Source: Williamwhitmania taraxaci
GTDB taxonomy: Bacteria > Bacteroidota > Bacteroidia > Bacteroidales > Williamwhitmaniaceae
Direction: 5' to 3'
NCBI RefSeq assembly: GCF_900096565.1
Contig: NZ_FMYP01000006.1
Span: forward strand, 31,437-95,436
DNA length: 64,000 nt
The notes below the pieces were generated by a model. It was not told where the DNA came from. It worked only from the letters and a program-made list of their open reading frames with translations, and did no database searches. Positions 30,336-39,608 of this stretch are shown here, piece by piece (positions within the stretch are counted from its first letter, which is position 1; each line of letters opens with the position of its first letter). The position numbers and the translations under genes are program-made.

Positions 30336-32030
30336 CTACATATTCAGCAACGCTTCAGTTACCATCTGGTTGCGCTCTTCGGTAGTCATATTAGCAATAC
30401 GCTCCCGCTCGGCCTCTTCCCGTGCAGCACGCTCCTTATCCACAGCTAACTTCTTCTCAAGATACAATCCGTGAATTTTATCTTCAAGGTATTTTGAAGC
30501 AACTGCAGGAAACAGTTCCAGAAGCAACTCTTCCTTTTCGTTCTTAGCTAGGAAAATATCCTTGCCATACTCTGGAAAAGAAGGATTTGGCTGGCGCTGG
30601 TAAGCCTCAGTATTATAGGGCACTTCGTCTCGAGTTCCGGCAATCTTCATTCTGAAATCGGGATCCACTGGTATGGGCGTTTTGCCATAAGAGCCCTTAA
30701 CAAGATTCACAAACTGAATTGATTTACTTGTATAGAACGGCAACCCCTTGTTCTCGTCGATAATGCAGTTTACTGCCTGAGCACCAACAATTTGACTAGT
30801 AGGCGTAACAAGCGGAGGACAACCTGCCGCCAAGCGAACGGTTGGAATAATCTCCATTACCCTCGGTATTAAATTTTCCAGCTGCAGCTGCTTAAGCTGA
30901 GCGAGCATGTTGGTATACATGCCGCCTGGTACTTCGGCAAACTTAACAACCTCATCGGGTTCAGGGAAGTTAAAATACTTCTCAATACCGTAACAGGCTT
31001 TTAGTAAAGCCTCTTCATCATCAGCCTTCGCTGCCTCAACTGCCTGATCAAAGAGTTTTTCAATATTAGCTGGCAGCTTATCTTTAGTAATATCAAAATC
31101 GATAGGGAACAACTTATAGCTATCCACGCTAGCCAACTCTTGACGAATAACCTTTAACTCCTTATTGATTCGAACAACAGCATCGAGATTTACGCCAGTT
31201 TCAATATCGAGTTTGTTGCAAAAGATTTGAATGATTTCGAACGAAGGAGCTGCAGGACCACCCGAGAAATTTAGAATTGCAGTATCTAGAATGTCAATAC
31301 CATTAACAAGCGCCATTACAAAAGCACCTAAGCCATAACCAGGCGTGCAGTGCGTATGGAAATCGATGGGAATAGAAACATTACTCTTGAGAGCACGAAT
31401 AATTTTCCCAGCCTTGGAGGGAGGAATTAAACCAGCCATATCCTTCAAGGTAATCATATCGGCTCCCATACCTTCTAATTCACGAGCCATTTTCACAAAA
31501 TAATCGATGGTGAAAATCTCTGATGGTAATCGCTTTCCTTTTAGCAGTGCTAAAAACTTCTCTTTTCGAGTAAACTTTGGATCTACGGTATAGCAAACGG
31601 TGCAATCAGCTATTCCACCATTCTCCTTGACATACTTAATGGTACTTCGTATGTTAGAAGCATCATTCAGCGCATCAAAAATACGCATTATAGAAATCCC
31701 TGATTTTACTGCATTCCTGTTGAATCCCTCTATAACAGACTCCGGATAAGGATTATATCCGAACAGGTTTCGACCACGTGAAAGCGCTGTGAGTTTGGAA
31801 ACATCTCCAATTTCACGTTTAATGGTTTCCAATCGCTCCCATGGATCCTCATTGAGATACCTCATTATTGAATCGGGAATAGCACCACCCCATACTTCCA
31901 TTGCATAGAAACCAGCCTCACGGTATATGGGCAAAACCCGGTCTATTTGTTCTTGAGTCATTCGAGTGGCGAAAAGGGATTGCTGACCATCGCGCAATGT
32001 AACGTCCCTCACTAAAAGTTTCCTTGCCAT
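30336..32030 (-). CDS. Oxaloacetate decarboxylase alpha/pyruvate carboxylase subunit B-like carboxyltransferase without biotin domain
   Basis: 564 residues. The N-terminal HMGL-like TIM barrel carries RDVTLRDGQQS (8-18, metal Asp14), the carboxylysine-type Lys196 in TLKDMAGL, and metal His225/His227 in DFHTHC. The conserved carboxyltransferase domain continues with PGGMYTNMLAQL and GCPPLVTPTSQIVG to about 470. The C-terminus is a charged, Ala/Glu-rich helix ending TEERNQMVTEALLNM. There is no biotinyl domain or AMKM motif, so a separate biotin carrier must be supplied from elsewhere. It probably moves CO2 between oxaloacetate or pyruvate and biotin. Biotin carrier and beta subunit genes are not in the window. 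Confidence 0.85.
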   Translation of the reverse strand: MARKLLVRDVTLRDGQQSLFATRMTQEQIDRVLPIYREAGFYAMEVWGGAIPDSIMRYLNEDPWERLETIKREIGDVSKLTALSRGRNLFGYNPYPESVIEGFNRNAVKSGISIMRIFDALNDASNIRSTIKYVKENGGIADCTVCYTVDPKFTRKEKFLALLKGKRLPSEIFTIDYFVKMARELEGMGADMITLKDMAGLIPPSKAGKIIRALKSNVSIPIDFHTHCTPGYGLGAFVMALVNGIDILDTAILNFSGGPAAPSFEIIQIFCNKLDIETGVNLDAVVRINKELKVIRQELASVDSYKLFPIDFDITKDKLPANIEKLFDQAVEAAKADDEEALLKACYGIEKYFNFPEPDEVVKFAEVPGGMYTNMLAQLKQLQLENLIPRVMEIIPTVRLAAGCPPLVTPTSQIVGAQAVNCIIDENKGLPFYTSKSIQFVNLVKGSYGKTPIPVDPDFRMKIAGTRDEVPYNTEAYQRQPNPSFPEYGKDIFLAKNEKEELLLELFPAVASKYLEDKIHGLYLEKKLAVDKERAAREEAERERIANMTTEERNQMVTEALLNM

Positions 32031-32347
32031 ACAACTGAATTATATTTTTGTTTTTAATTGTTATCAGAATAACACTGCAAAGTTGCAGAAAGTTCATCGG
32101 GCAGTAGAATTAAATTGTATGTTCTACAATAGATTTCCCCGTGACATTGCTCAACAAAACCAGTGCAAACGATTGCTCTTTGATTAATTGACAAGAAAAA
32201 GACATGGTGCATATTCCATTAAGTAGAAAGACGCATAGCCAATTCCAGCAATAAGATATCGTAATCGCTTTAGGAGCAATTTAACTACGGGAGTATTCGG
32301 CCCTCATGTATCAATAATCCTAAGAAAGATAATCGCGATAAGGCTGT
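32031..32347. other. Intergenic region between TPR operon and carboxyltransferase gene
   Basis: About 317 bases without an open frame of coding character. On the minus strand, AACTTTG (just upstream of the carboxyltransferase) is only a near match to the -7 box. No clear terminator hairpin for the TPR gene was found. Confidence 0.5.
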
Positions 32348-33565
32348 TTATCGGCAATTTCGAGCTACCATGCTTTGGGCATCGAGGTTACCCATAGATG
32401 CAGCTTTTTTATAATCGATGCAGGCACCCTGCTCATCGCCCATTGCAGAACGGGCATATCCTTTTTGAAGATAGATGGAGGCCTTAGGAGGATCCAAATC
32501 GAGCACCATGGCATAATCATCAACCGCGTATTTGTAACTGTTGGTTTTCATATAGATTGTGGCCCTCGATAAGTAGTATTTAGCAACATCGGGTTTGAGT
32601 AGGATACAGCGGTTAATCTGCCGCAAAGCCTCCATGTTGAAGCCGCCCTGTTGAAGCAACTCGACGTATTCAAAGATAGCATCGGGATGATCGCCGTACG
32701 CTTTAAGAAAAAGGTTGAAATCGGATCGGCTTTGATCGGCGTTTCCAATACCGGCATTAGCCTTGGCCTTTATGAAGTAGAACTCCAAATTTAAATGATC
32801 TATATCGAGCGCTTGCTGGATATCGTCCAGTGCTTTTCCGAATTTGCCAACCATGAGGTAGGCCTTTGCTCGCCCACTCAGGTAATCGGAGTTCCGAGAT
32901 GATCGTTTGATGGCCTGGGAATAGTTCTCTACAGACGCGGAATACGATTGTTGCAGGTAGTATATTCGGGCAAGAATAGCCTGCTGCCGATGAGGTAAAC
33001 GATGCTTGGCACCCTTTTCGTTTAGCAAATCGAGGGCCTCTCCGTAGTTCTCCTTCGAAACCAGATAATCCAAATCAGCCTCAAACTGTTCGTTTTTCGA
33101 ATAGTAATCACCATTCCAAAGGTTCTTCCAATACAACGAACTTTCGAGTCGCGTTAGGGCATTATCGCGTAAGTAAATGTTTTGGGGTAATTTGTACGAC
33201 GAGTTCAAAGAGCGGAGCAACCAAATGCAAGCGATAGAATCGCGCTGGGTAAGCGCACATACCTTGGCTAAGCCGTAAGAACCAATGCCAGGCTTTTGTG
33301 CATCGGCCAGTCGAAAATTGGCTTCAGCCTCATCGAGTGAGCCTTTTTCTAAATAAAGATTTCCAAGAAATAGATAGCTATCCAATTCGGGTAATCCACT
33401 CGCTTTTGACTGGTTAAGGAATTCTAGCGCCTCACCAAATCTCTTTTCATTCACCGAATTTAGCGCTTGAAAATAAGATTCTAAATAAACTGGCTGCGAA
33501 TAACCGCTGCCAACTACAAGTAGCGAAGCAAAAAAGGCAAGAAAGAAACGGAACATATTTGCCAT
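32348..33565 (-). CDS. Exported tetratricopeptide-repeat protein
   Basis: About 405 residues with a signal peptide (MFRFFLAFFASLLVVGSGYSQ). The mature protein is a TPR solenoid: units are recognisable at about 20-80 and again from about 180 to the end (AILARIYYLQQSYSASVENYSQAI, YLSGRAKAYLMVGKFGKALDDIQQAL, YYLSRATIYMKTNSYKYAVDDYAMVL, YLQKGYARSAMGDEQGACIDYKKA). TPR proteins are protein-protein scaffolds. ATG 33565 is preferred over the frame start at 33598, which overlaps the upstream gene. It lies four bases downstream of the T9SS-substrate gene stop, so the three genes 36697-32348 are one operon. It may assist the surface protein encoded upstream, but that is inference. Confidence 0.8.
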   Translation of the reverse strand: MANMFRFFLAFFASLLVVGSGYSQPVYLESYFQALNSVNEKRFGEALEFLNQSKASGLPELDSYLFLGNLYLEKGSLDEAEANFRLADAQKPGIGSYGLAKVCALTQRDSIACIWLLRSLNSSYKLPQNIYLRDNALTRLESSLYWKNLWNGDYYSKNEQFEADLDYLVSKENYGEALDLLNEKGAKHRLPHRQQAILARIYYLQQSYSASVENYSQAIKRSSRNSDYLSGRAKAYLMVGKFGKALDDIQQALDIDHLNLEFYFIKAKANAGIGNADQSRSDFNLFLKAYGDHPDAIFEYVELLQQGGFNMEALRQINRCILLKPDVAKYYLSRATIYMKTNSYKYAVDDYAMVLDLDPPKASIYLQKGYARSAMGDEQGACIDYKKAASMGNLDAQSMVARNCR

Positions 33566-33569
33566 AAGG

Positions 33570-36173
33570 TTAATCGGAACTATTTTTTGATTTATCACTC
33601 AAAAGGTAGACAAATCCAACCTTAGGGGGACCTTGAAATACGCCTACCGATCGCAACTCCCAAATATCACAAATATAGTAGTAAACACCGGGCGAGGCTA
33701 ATTTGTCGCTACCCTTAACCTTTCCATTCCATCGGATTTCTGGATCGGTAGTTTCGAACACCAACTCTCCATACCGGTTAAAAATCTTTATGGATATTCG
33801 CTCTACATACTGATAGGTCTGATTAATCGGAACAAACAGATCATTTATCCCATCACCGTTAGGAGTAAAAACATTGGGAAGATCATACAAACTACAGCTA
33901 TCTGATGCCACGGCTCTTGTCATAGCGCTTCTATTCCCAGCCGAATCGACAGCAACAATACCGTAAGCCCCACCAAGATTCTTGGATGGGTAGTGAAGAT
34001 AGTTCAACTGATCGGCCTTTGGTATGTATGTTAAACTATCCATATCCTTATCCACTAAGTTGGAGTAGTAGAGTATGTAGGATGCCACATCGTGAGAACA
34101 AGGACCAGTAGGTAGTGTCCAATTAAGCATATTATAAAGACTATCGCAGCTTACCGCAATGGATAGCGATGGTGCACAGGGAGGAATGTTATCGAGAGGT
34201 TTAAGGCTTCGTATATGGGAGCGATTAACTGTTGCAAATTGCGCATTCTTATACGTGTAGGTTCCTTGGCTAATGGCAAAGTAGGTATAGTCTTTTCCAT
34301 TAGTTAGGTATTGATCGCTATAATCGCGTGAATCGATGGTATTAATCAGGCTAAAAGGGTCACCCGCATCGCTACGAAAGATTTGGTAGGTGTTGTTTTG
34401 CCACGGAGTGTTATTGGCCATATGAATATTAATCTGCTCATCGGTTGCCTGCAACTCGGGCAAAGTAGTGGACGCTATTCCTGGGTATCCAACCTTCATA
34501 TTCTTTGAAAGGTCAAACAATTCCACCATATAGGAGTATGGTCCGTCAATGGTATTAACGGGCGTATCGGAATAGGTAGTGTCGGAAAGAGATCCAGTGA
34601 TTGAACCAATCGGCTGGAAGTTGCTGCCCCACAAATCGGCACTCCGAAAAATATTGTATTTATAAGGCCCTGGAAATTGAACCGCATCAAAGTCGGATGG
34701 AACACGCCAAGCGATATCGACACGACCAGATGAAAGATCATCCTCCTCGACGCTCACATTAGAAATAAATGGCAAGCCTGGAACTAACGTGGTGCATACC
34801 TCATCGGAAACATATCCTTCGAGACCCAAGTCAAAAACGGCTGCAATACGATAACAGTAATTTCCACCAAGAACAAGCCCGCTCCCATTATTATTATCAA
34901 TAAACTCGAGGTTTGAAGGACCAACTGTTCCAACTTTTGTAAATCCAAAAAGGGGCAAAACGCCTGTTGTGCAAGAATCAATTATGTAGGTAGATGGATC
35001 GACCTTTCGATATATATTGTAGGAGGAGGCATTTCCACAGCCGCAAGACTCCCATCGAAGTGTAACGGCATTAGTAGCAGGTTCGGCAACAAGGTTTTTG
35101 GGAGCAGGACCTTTTATGGAAATCAGAATGGGATCCATGTCTACCAAATTAAGCCTAGAGTTATTATCCTCGGCCTTTAATATAACTTCATACGGTTGCG
35201 CCCTTATATGGGAACAATCGGTTTTCCAACTAAATTCAGAAGTAACTATCCCTGAGCTTACGGAAACAAGCTTAAGTTCATTGGCAGGACTAATGGCTAG
35301 CGATAGAGGACCACCAATAACTTTGTGTGAAACCGGATCGTTGTCCTGATCACGAGAAGTTACCAGAAGGGTTATTTTTTTGCCCGCTTCAGTGCAAACC
35401 CGCAGAAGCGGATCGTTAATCGGTGGGTTGTTGGTAGTGTTTCGCACATCGATTTGCATGTCGCGCACAATGTTTCCTATCTTAATTCCATTGCGCCATT
35501 CCATTACATTGATTGCCACGTTGAAACTTCCTGTATCGGAAGGTGTTTTCCAAATAAGGTCTCCGGTAGTAGGATTAACGGATATACTCTCGGTTGCTGG
35601 AGGGTAAACGTAGCCTGGTATAGGGTTTCCATCCTCACCTAAGCAAGAAGTAAGGGCATAGGAAATGCTATCGCCTTCGGCGTCATAAGCTGCGGGATTG
35701 TGCACGAATAGTTTAAACTTTCCGGCCAAGTCGATGGGAGGATTTAAGAGTTGTGGAGTGGTATTGTTACCCAAAGCGGCATTAATTACCAATGTCGATT
35801 TGATTGTAAATACGGTAAATACCGAGTTTGGGATATTTTTAACGCCATAGTTCCTATTAGGATCCTCCACCATAATATCGTAAGTACCAGCACCGGGAAA
35901 GGTGTGCTGAACCTTATAGGTGTTGCGCTTATAATTATTAGAGAGGAAGATCAGCTCGTAGCGGGCAACTTCCAAGGAGACATTGTCGCCAAATGAGACC
36001 ATTAGCGAAGGCCGATCCGCTGTACCCGGAAGCGAACTGGTGTAGGTGACAACAATGATCTCGTAAGTGGAACCAGAAATCTGGCGATAGGTAATTTCAC
36101 CCGCTCTGTTATGTGTAGCAAAGCAATGTAAATTAATCAGTATAAAAGCGGCAATGGCTATGATTCGATTCAT
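33570..36173 (-). CDS. Large T9SS-secreted surface protein with gliding-motility-associated (type B) C-terminal domain
   Basis: 867 residues: signal peptide (1-20), an N-terminal beta-rich region starting THNRAGEITYRQISGSTYEIIVV, several fibronectin-type-III-like modules (for example around 390, 485 and 665), and from about 765 the type B sorting domain beginning LPNVFTPNGDGINDLF and running to the end. This C-terminal domain directs export by the type IX secretion system. The protein is probably cell-surface or extracellular and may bind polymers or other cells. Its ATG overlaps the DUF6702 stop by one base (TAATG), showing translational coupling. A T9SS outer-membrane machine must be encoded elsewhere. 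Confidence 0.88.
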   Translation of the reverse strand: MNRIIAIAAFILINLHCFATHNRAGEITYRQISGSTYEIIVVTYTSSLPGTADRPSLMVSFGDNVSLEVARYELIFLSNNYKRNTYKVQHTFPGAGTYDIMVEDPNRNYGVKNIPNSVFTVFTIKSTLVINAALGNNTTPQLLNPPIDLAGKFKLFVHNPAAYDAEGDSISYALTSCLGEDGNPIPGYVYPPATESISVNPTTGDLIWKTPSDTGSFNVAINVMEWRNGIKIGNIVRDMQIDVRNTTNNPPINDPLLRVCTEAGKKITLLVTSRDQDNDPVSHKVIGGPLSLAISPANELKLVSVSSGIVTSEFSWKTDCSHIRAQPYEVILKAEDNNSRLNLVDMDPILISIKGPAPKNLVAEPATNAVTLRWESCGCGNASSYNIYRKVDPSTYIIDSCTTGVLPLFGFTKVGTVGPSNLEFIDNNNGSGLVLGGNYCYRIAAVFDLGLEGYVSDEVCTTLVPGLPFISNVSVEEDDLSSGRVDIAWRVPSDFDAVQFPGPYKYNIFRSADLWGSNFQPIGSITGSLSDTTYSDTPVNTIDGPYSYMVELFDLSKNMKVGYPGIASTTLPELQATDEQINIHMANNTPWQNNTYQIFRSDAGDPFSLINTIDSRDYSDQYLTNGKDYTYFAISQGTYTYKNAQFATVNRSHIRSLKPLDNIPPCAPSLSIAVSCDSLYNMLNWTLPTGPCSHDVASYILYYSNLVDKDMDSLTYIPKADQLNYLHYPSKNLGGAYGIVAVDSAGNRSAMTRAVASDSCSLYDLPNVFTPNGDGINDLFVPINQTYQYVERISIKIFNRYGELVFETTDPEIRWNGKVKGSDKLASPGVYYYICDIWELRSVGVFQGPPKVGFVYLLSDKSKNSSD

Positions 36174-36688
36174 TACTTTAGTTCAATCTCCTGCCGTAAG
36201 TTAGTAATATTCATCATATACCCCTTTTCGGTTCCATTACCTAGACTAAAAATGACCAAGTTACTTTGATCATCAAAAAGGTCTAAAAGGATTGTATTCT
36301 CGACTTGAGCAGAATTCAGGATAAACTTACCTTTCCGAGGTTTTTCAATAACCCCCTTCATGATAATCCAAATAGACTCTTCATTCATTTTCCGATCAAA
36401 GAAAGTAAGGGCTATAGGTTTGCTATTCAGTTCAACAAAAAGATGTTTGGTAAGATATCCAACCATATGTTCGTTGGCCTGAGGATTTTCTTCCCTGGTC
36501 CCCAACTTAAGTTCCGTAGCATTGAGTCTACTCACGAAGTGCTGAAAATCATCCGTAAAAAGTTTCACCTGCACCATAACAGACGAACTGTCTAAATTGA
36601 CCTCGACGGTTGAAACGGATACGTGCACTGGATGAAACGAAAAACTCAAGGCAGCAGCAAAGAAAAGACTAAGCAAGGAGGCTCCCAT
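36173..36688 (-). CDS. DUF6702 family exported protein
   Basis: About 171 residues with a hydrophobic signal segment (MGASLLSLFFAAALSFS) followed by HPVHVSVSTVEVN, the characteristic HP(F/V)xVS start of DUF6702 proteins. The family is beta-rich (VQVKLFTDDFQHFVSRL, then HLFVELNSKPIALTFFDRKM) and its role is unknown. A TTG at 36697 is an alternative start, nine bases upstream; the ATG gives a short signal with no positive charge, so the longer form (MAIMGAS) cannot be excluded. It is the first gene of the three-gene operon with the T9SS substrate and the TPR protein. Likely periplasmic. Confidence 0.75.
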   Translation of the reverse strand: MGASLLSLFFAAALSFSFHPVHVSVSTVEVNLDSSSVMVQVKLFTDDFQHFVSRLNATELKLGTREENPQANEHMVGYLTKHLFVELNSKPIALTFFDRKMNEESIWIIMKGVIEKPRKGKFILNSAQVENTILLDLFDDQSNLVIFSLGNGTEKGYMMNITNLRQEIELK

Positions 36689-36949
36689 AATGGCCAAAAT
36701 TTAATTTCTAAGGTGAGGTAAAGTTACAACAATGGGGAATGATGTCAACTACTTTCGCAAAAAAGATTACTGATATATATCAAGCGGAAATCGTTGAATG
36801 GTTGCGGTGCATGAGAACCAGTGTCAAGAAAAGATGGTTAAGCAAAGAAACACCCGATAAATACCAAGTTTATACGTAAAACAAAAAGACTAACCCATTT
36901 AAGCTATTCAAATGGATTAGTCGTTCAATGAGGAAATGAAAATAAGGCT
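36689..36949. other. Intergenic region between pyk and the DUF6702 operon
   Basis: About 260 bases with no gene seen. It contains the pyk terminator on its right side (36883-36922, minus strand) and a TAACTTTA sequence on the minus strand just upstream of the DUF6702 start that is one base off the -7 consensus. Confidence 0.5.
36883..36922 (-). terminator. Terminator of pyk
   Basis: Read on the minus strand, GACTAATCCATTT and AAATGGGTTAGTC form a 13-bp stem with one mismatch, then TTTTTGTTTT. It lies 28 bases past the pyk stop. Confidence 0.85.
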
Positions 36950-38377
36950 TTACAACTGACCGAAATGAAGCATGCTCGACACTTTTGATATCTCCATGAA
37001 GGTGGCGCCATTGCTATGTCCAAAGCTACCTCCTACCACGAGTACGAGGTCGTCGAGCTGGACCTTATTCTGCTCCAATAATGTTCTCATTGCCTCCCGG
37101 ACAAACTCATCCTTTGTGAGTCGAGGCTCCATATAGAACGCTTGAACGCCATATGATAAGGCCAAGTGGCGCATTACATGCTCCTTGTAGCACATGGCGT
37201 AAACGGGAATCAACCCCCGGTATGCGGCTAAGTATCTTCCGGTACGGCCTGATAGCGTATCAACGACTACTGCTTTGATTGGAAGTAGACAGGTAGCCTT
37301 TACAGCTGATTTTGCCAAGACCGAAGTCACCACATTGTTGATACGTTTGAAGTCGATCTCGGCATCAGGCGGGAGTTGCGACTCAATTTCGTCGGCAACG
37401 GTAGACATAACGGTTACAGCCTCCTCGGGATACTCGCCATAAGCCGTTTCCCCACTAAGCATAATGGCATCGGTGCGCTGGTATATTGCGTTGGCGATAT
37501 CGCTCACCTCGGCGCGAGTAGGGCGAGGATTGGTGATCATGGTGTGCAGCATTTGAGTAGCAATAATCACCGGTTTCTTGCTCTCGGTGCACTTGCGAAT
37601 TAACCGTCTTTGGATCACAGGAATCTTCTCAGCCGGGATTTCAATGCCAAGATCACCCCGTGCCACCATGATTCCATAGGCATGATCGAGGATCTCCTCA
37701 ATATTATCGACACCTTCTTGGTTTTCAATCTTGGCAATCAGGCGTATGGGGCTCTTCCGCTCATCCAGAATTTGTTGAATTCCGATAAGGTCTTCCTTTC
37801 GGCGTACAAAGGAATGTGCGATAAAGTCGATTTTTTGATCGATGGCAAAGTGAATGAAATTTATATCCTTCTCGGAAAGAGAGGGTAAGGAGATGGAAAC
37901 ACCGGGGATATTGACACTTTTGCGTCCTTTAATGGTGCCGTGATTCTTCACCTCGCACACTAAACTATCGGCGCTCTTAGAAATCACTTCCATGCCAATA
38001 TCGCCATCGTCGATGAGCAGCGATGCGCCCACATGGACATCGGCCACGACATTTTCGTAGCTCAAATACAAGCATTCGCGGGAGGAGAGCTCTTCAGGGT
38101 TTCCACGAACAATAATTTTGTCGCCGGTAACCACATCAAACCCAGCGCCACTAATCATCTGAGTTGTGCGAATTTCGGGACCCTTGGTATCAACTAAGAT
38201 GGCAATTTTGTTCGAAACTTTCCGAACATTCTCAATTAGTTTTATCGAATCAGACGGTGACTGGTGAGCGGTGTTCAATCGAACCACATTCATCCCTTCG
38301 TTGTATAATCGTTGAAGAAACTCAACTTCGCAACGCCTATCGCTAATTGTAGCAACAATCTTAGTACGTTTTACCAT
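36950..38377 (-). CDS. pyk: Pyruvate kinase
   Basis: 475 residues, the usual bacterial length; converts phosphoenolpyruvate and ADP to pyruvate and ATP. Recognised by the N-terminal RTKIVATISDRR and NVVRLNTAHQSPSDS (the usual NFSHG is replaced by NTAHQ), LVDTKGPEIR, the active-site block LIAKIENQEGVDNIEEILDHAYGIMVARGDLGIEIPAEKIPVIQ (MARGDLG with an M-to-V change), and NPRPTRAEVSDIANAIYQRTDAIMLSGETAYGEYPEEAV. The C-terminal regulatory domain is complete. It is read divergently from xerD across a shared promoter region and ends at a terminator. Cytoplasmic. Confidence 0.93.
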   Translation of the reverse strand: MVKRTKIVATISDRRCEVEFLQRLYNEGMNVVRLNTAHQSPSDSIKLIENVRKVSNKIAILVDTKGPEIRTTQMISGAGFDVVTGDKIIVRGNPEELSSRECLYLSYENVVADVHVGASLLIDDGDIGMEVISKSADSLVCEVKNHGTIKGRKSVNIPGVSISLPSLSEKDINFIHFAIDQKIDFIAHSFVRRKEDLIGIQQILDERKSPIRLIAKIENQEGVDNIEEILDHAYGIMVARGDLGIEIPAEKIPVIQRRLIRKCTESKKPVIIATQMLHTMITNPRPTRAEVSDIANAIYQRTDAIMLSGETAYGEYPEEAVTVMSTVADEIESQLPPDAEIDFKRINNVVTSVLAKSAVKATCLLPIKAVVVDTLSGRTGRYLAAYRGLIPVYAMCYKEHVMRHLALSYGVQAFYMEPRLTKDEFVREAMRTLLEQNKVQLDDLVLVVGGSFGHSNGATFMEISKVSSMLHFGQL

Positions 38378-38430
38378 ATTTTAGTGTTTATTTAATCATC
38401 CAAATCTTGCCAACAAAGCAGAAAAACAGT

Positions 38431-38459
38431 TTACTTTGGGCCAATTTCGTGCAAAGTAA
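38431..38459. promoter_or_regulatory. Inverted TTACTTTG boxes between divergent pyk and xerD
   Basis: TTACTTTG (38431-38438) and its exact complement CAAAGTAA (38452-38459) stand 13 bases apart. Each is one base off the TAnnTTTG consensus and points toward one gene, 75-80 bases from its start. The pair may be two back-to-back -7 boxes or an operator. Neither has been confirmed. Confidence 0.4.
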
Positions 38460-38515
38460 CCATTTTTTTCTCAGCCTTCAAGCAGGCAGATTAAAATTAA
38501 TACATCTCCTTGATA

Positions 38516-39412
38516 ATGCGAATAGAGGAAGCGATAGAAGGATATGCCAGCTTTTTAAGGTTGGAGAAAGGGCTTTCCGAAAACTCAATAGTGGCCTACA
38601 CTTCGGACATGGATAAGCTGTGGCAATTCGCGAACCAAGAGTTAAATAAGCAAACGGTAGAGACGCTTTCGCAGCAAGACCTAGAAGCATTTATTGTATC
38701 GCTCGAATCGAATGGGCTAAACAAGCGAAGCCAGGCGCGGACGCTCTCCGGTGTAAAAGGATTCTTTAGGTACCTTATGCTCGAGGATGTTTTGGTAAAC
38801 GATCCCACCGAGTTGCTCCTTGCACCGAAAGTTGGGCGAAAGCTACCAATTGTTCTTTCGACCGAAGAAATCGATGCGATTATTAGTGCCATTGACCTAA
38901 GTAAGCCCGAGGGTCAGCGCAATAAGGCGATACTGGAAACGCTATATAGCTGTGGATTGCGGGTGTCGGAACTGGTAGGGTTAAGCCTATCGAACCTCCA
39001 CTTTTCGGAAGGATTTATAAAGGTAGTGGGAAAAGGGAATAAGGAGCGGCTTGTTCCGATAAGCCCACGAGCGGTGAAGGAGATTGAATACTACTATATT
39101 GATCGAAACAAGTTAACTCCCGACTCGGCTAGCAAAGACATTGTGTTTCTTAATAGAAGAGGAAAAAAACTCTCTCGGGTAATGATCTTTACCATTACAA
39201 AACTACTTGCGGAACAAGCGGGAATAAAGAAAACCATCAGTCCGCATACCTTTAGGCACAGCTTTGCGACCCATTTGGTGGAAGGAGGAGCCGACTTACG
39301 GGCCGTGCAGGAGATGCTTGGCCACGAATCTATCCTTACGACGGAGATTTACACCCACCTAGACACCACCTTCCTGAGGGAGACAATCATGCAGTTTCAC
39401 CCAAGAGCGTAA
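38516..39412 (+). CDS. xerD: Tyrosine site-specific recombinase XerD
   Basis: 298 residues from the ATG at 38516 (an in-frame TTG six bases upstream is possible). It has an N-terminal SAM-like DNA-binding domain and a C-terminal catalytic domain with all six active residues: Arg149 (SCGLRVSEL), Lys173 (GKGNKER), His244 and Arg247 (HTFRHSFATH), His270 (LGHES) and the nucleophile Tyr279 (EIYTH). Length, motifs and lack of a signal fit chromosome-dimer resolution by the XerC/XerD pair at dif. The sequence is more XerD- than XerC-like by general form, but a single gene does not prove this. No integron or phage context is seen. Confidence 0.88.
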   Translation: MRIEEAIEGYASFLRLEKGLSENSIVAYTSDMDKLWQFANQELNKQTVETLSQQDLEAFIVSLESNGLNKRSQARTLSGVKGFFRYLMLEDVLVNDPTELLLAPKVGRKLPIVLSTEEIDAIISAIDLSKPEGQRNKAILETLYSCGLRVSELVGLSLSNLHFSEGFIKVVGKGNKERLVPISPRAVKEIEYYYIDRNKLTPDSASKDIVFLNRRGKKLSRVMIFTITKLLAEQAGIKKTISPHTFRHSFATHLVEGGADLRAVQEMLGHESILTTEIYTHLDTTFLRETIMQFHPRA

Positions 39413-39550
39413 TTTTGCATTTGGCGGTGCAGCGCAGGCATGGGGCAATATCGACATAACACGTTACAGACGTATGCCTTAACTAATGCAATTATATATA
39501 GGATATTCGTGTGCATAATTATAGCTAGTGCGAATGCCATAAAAATGGTG

Positions 39551-39558
39551 TAAATTTG
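39551..39558 (+). promoter_or_regulatory. -7 promoter box for the DEAD-like gene
   Basis: TAAATTTG is a perfect TAnnTTTG match 50 bases before the ATG at 39609. Confidence 0.5.
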
Positions 39559-39608
39559 CCCTGTCGAGTGTACTCGAAAAGGAACACAAACAATTGCAAA
39601 GCTACATC

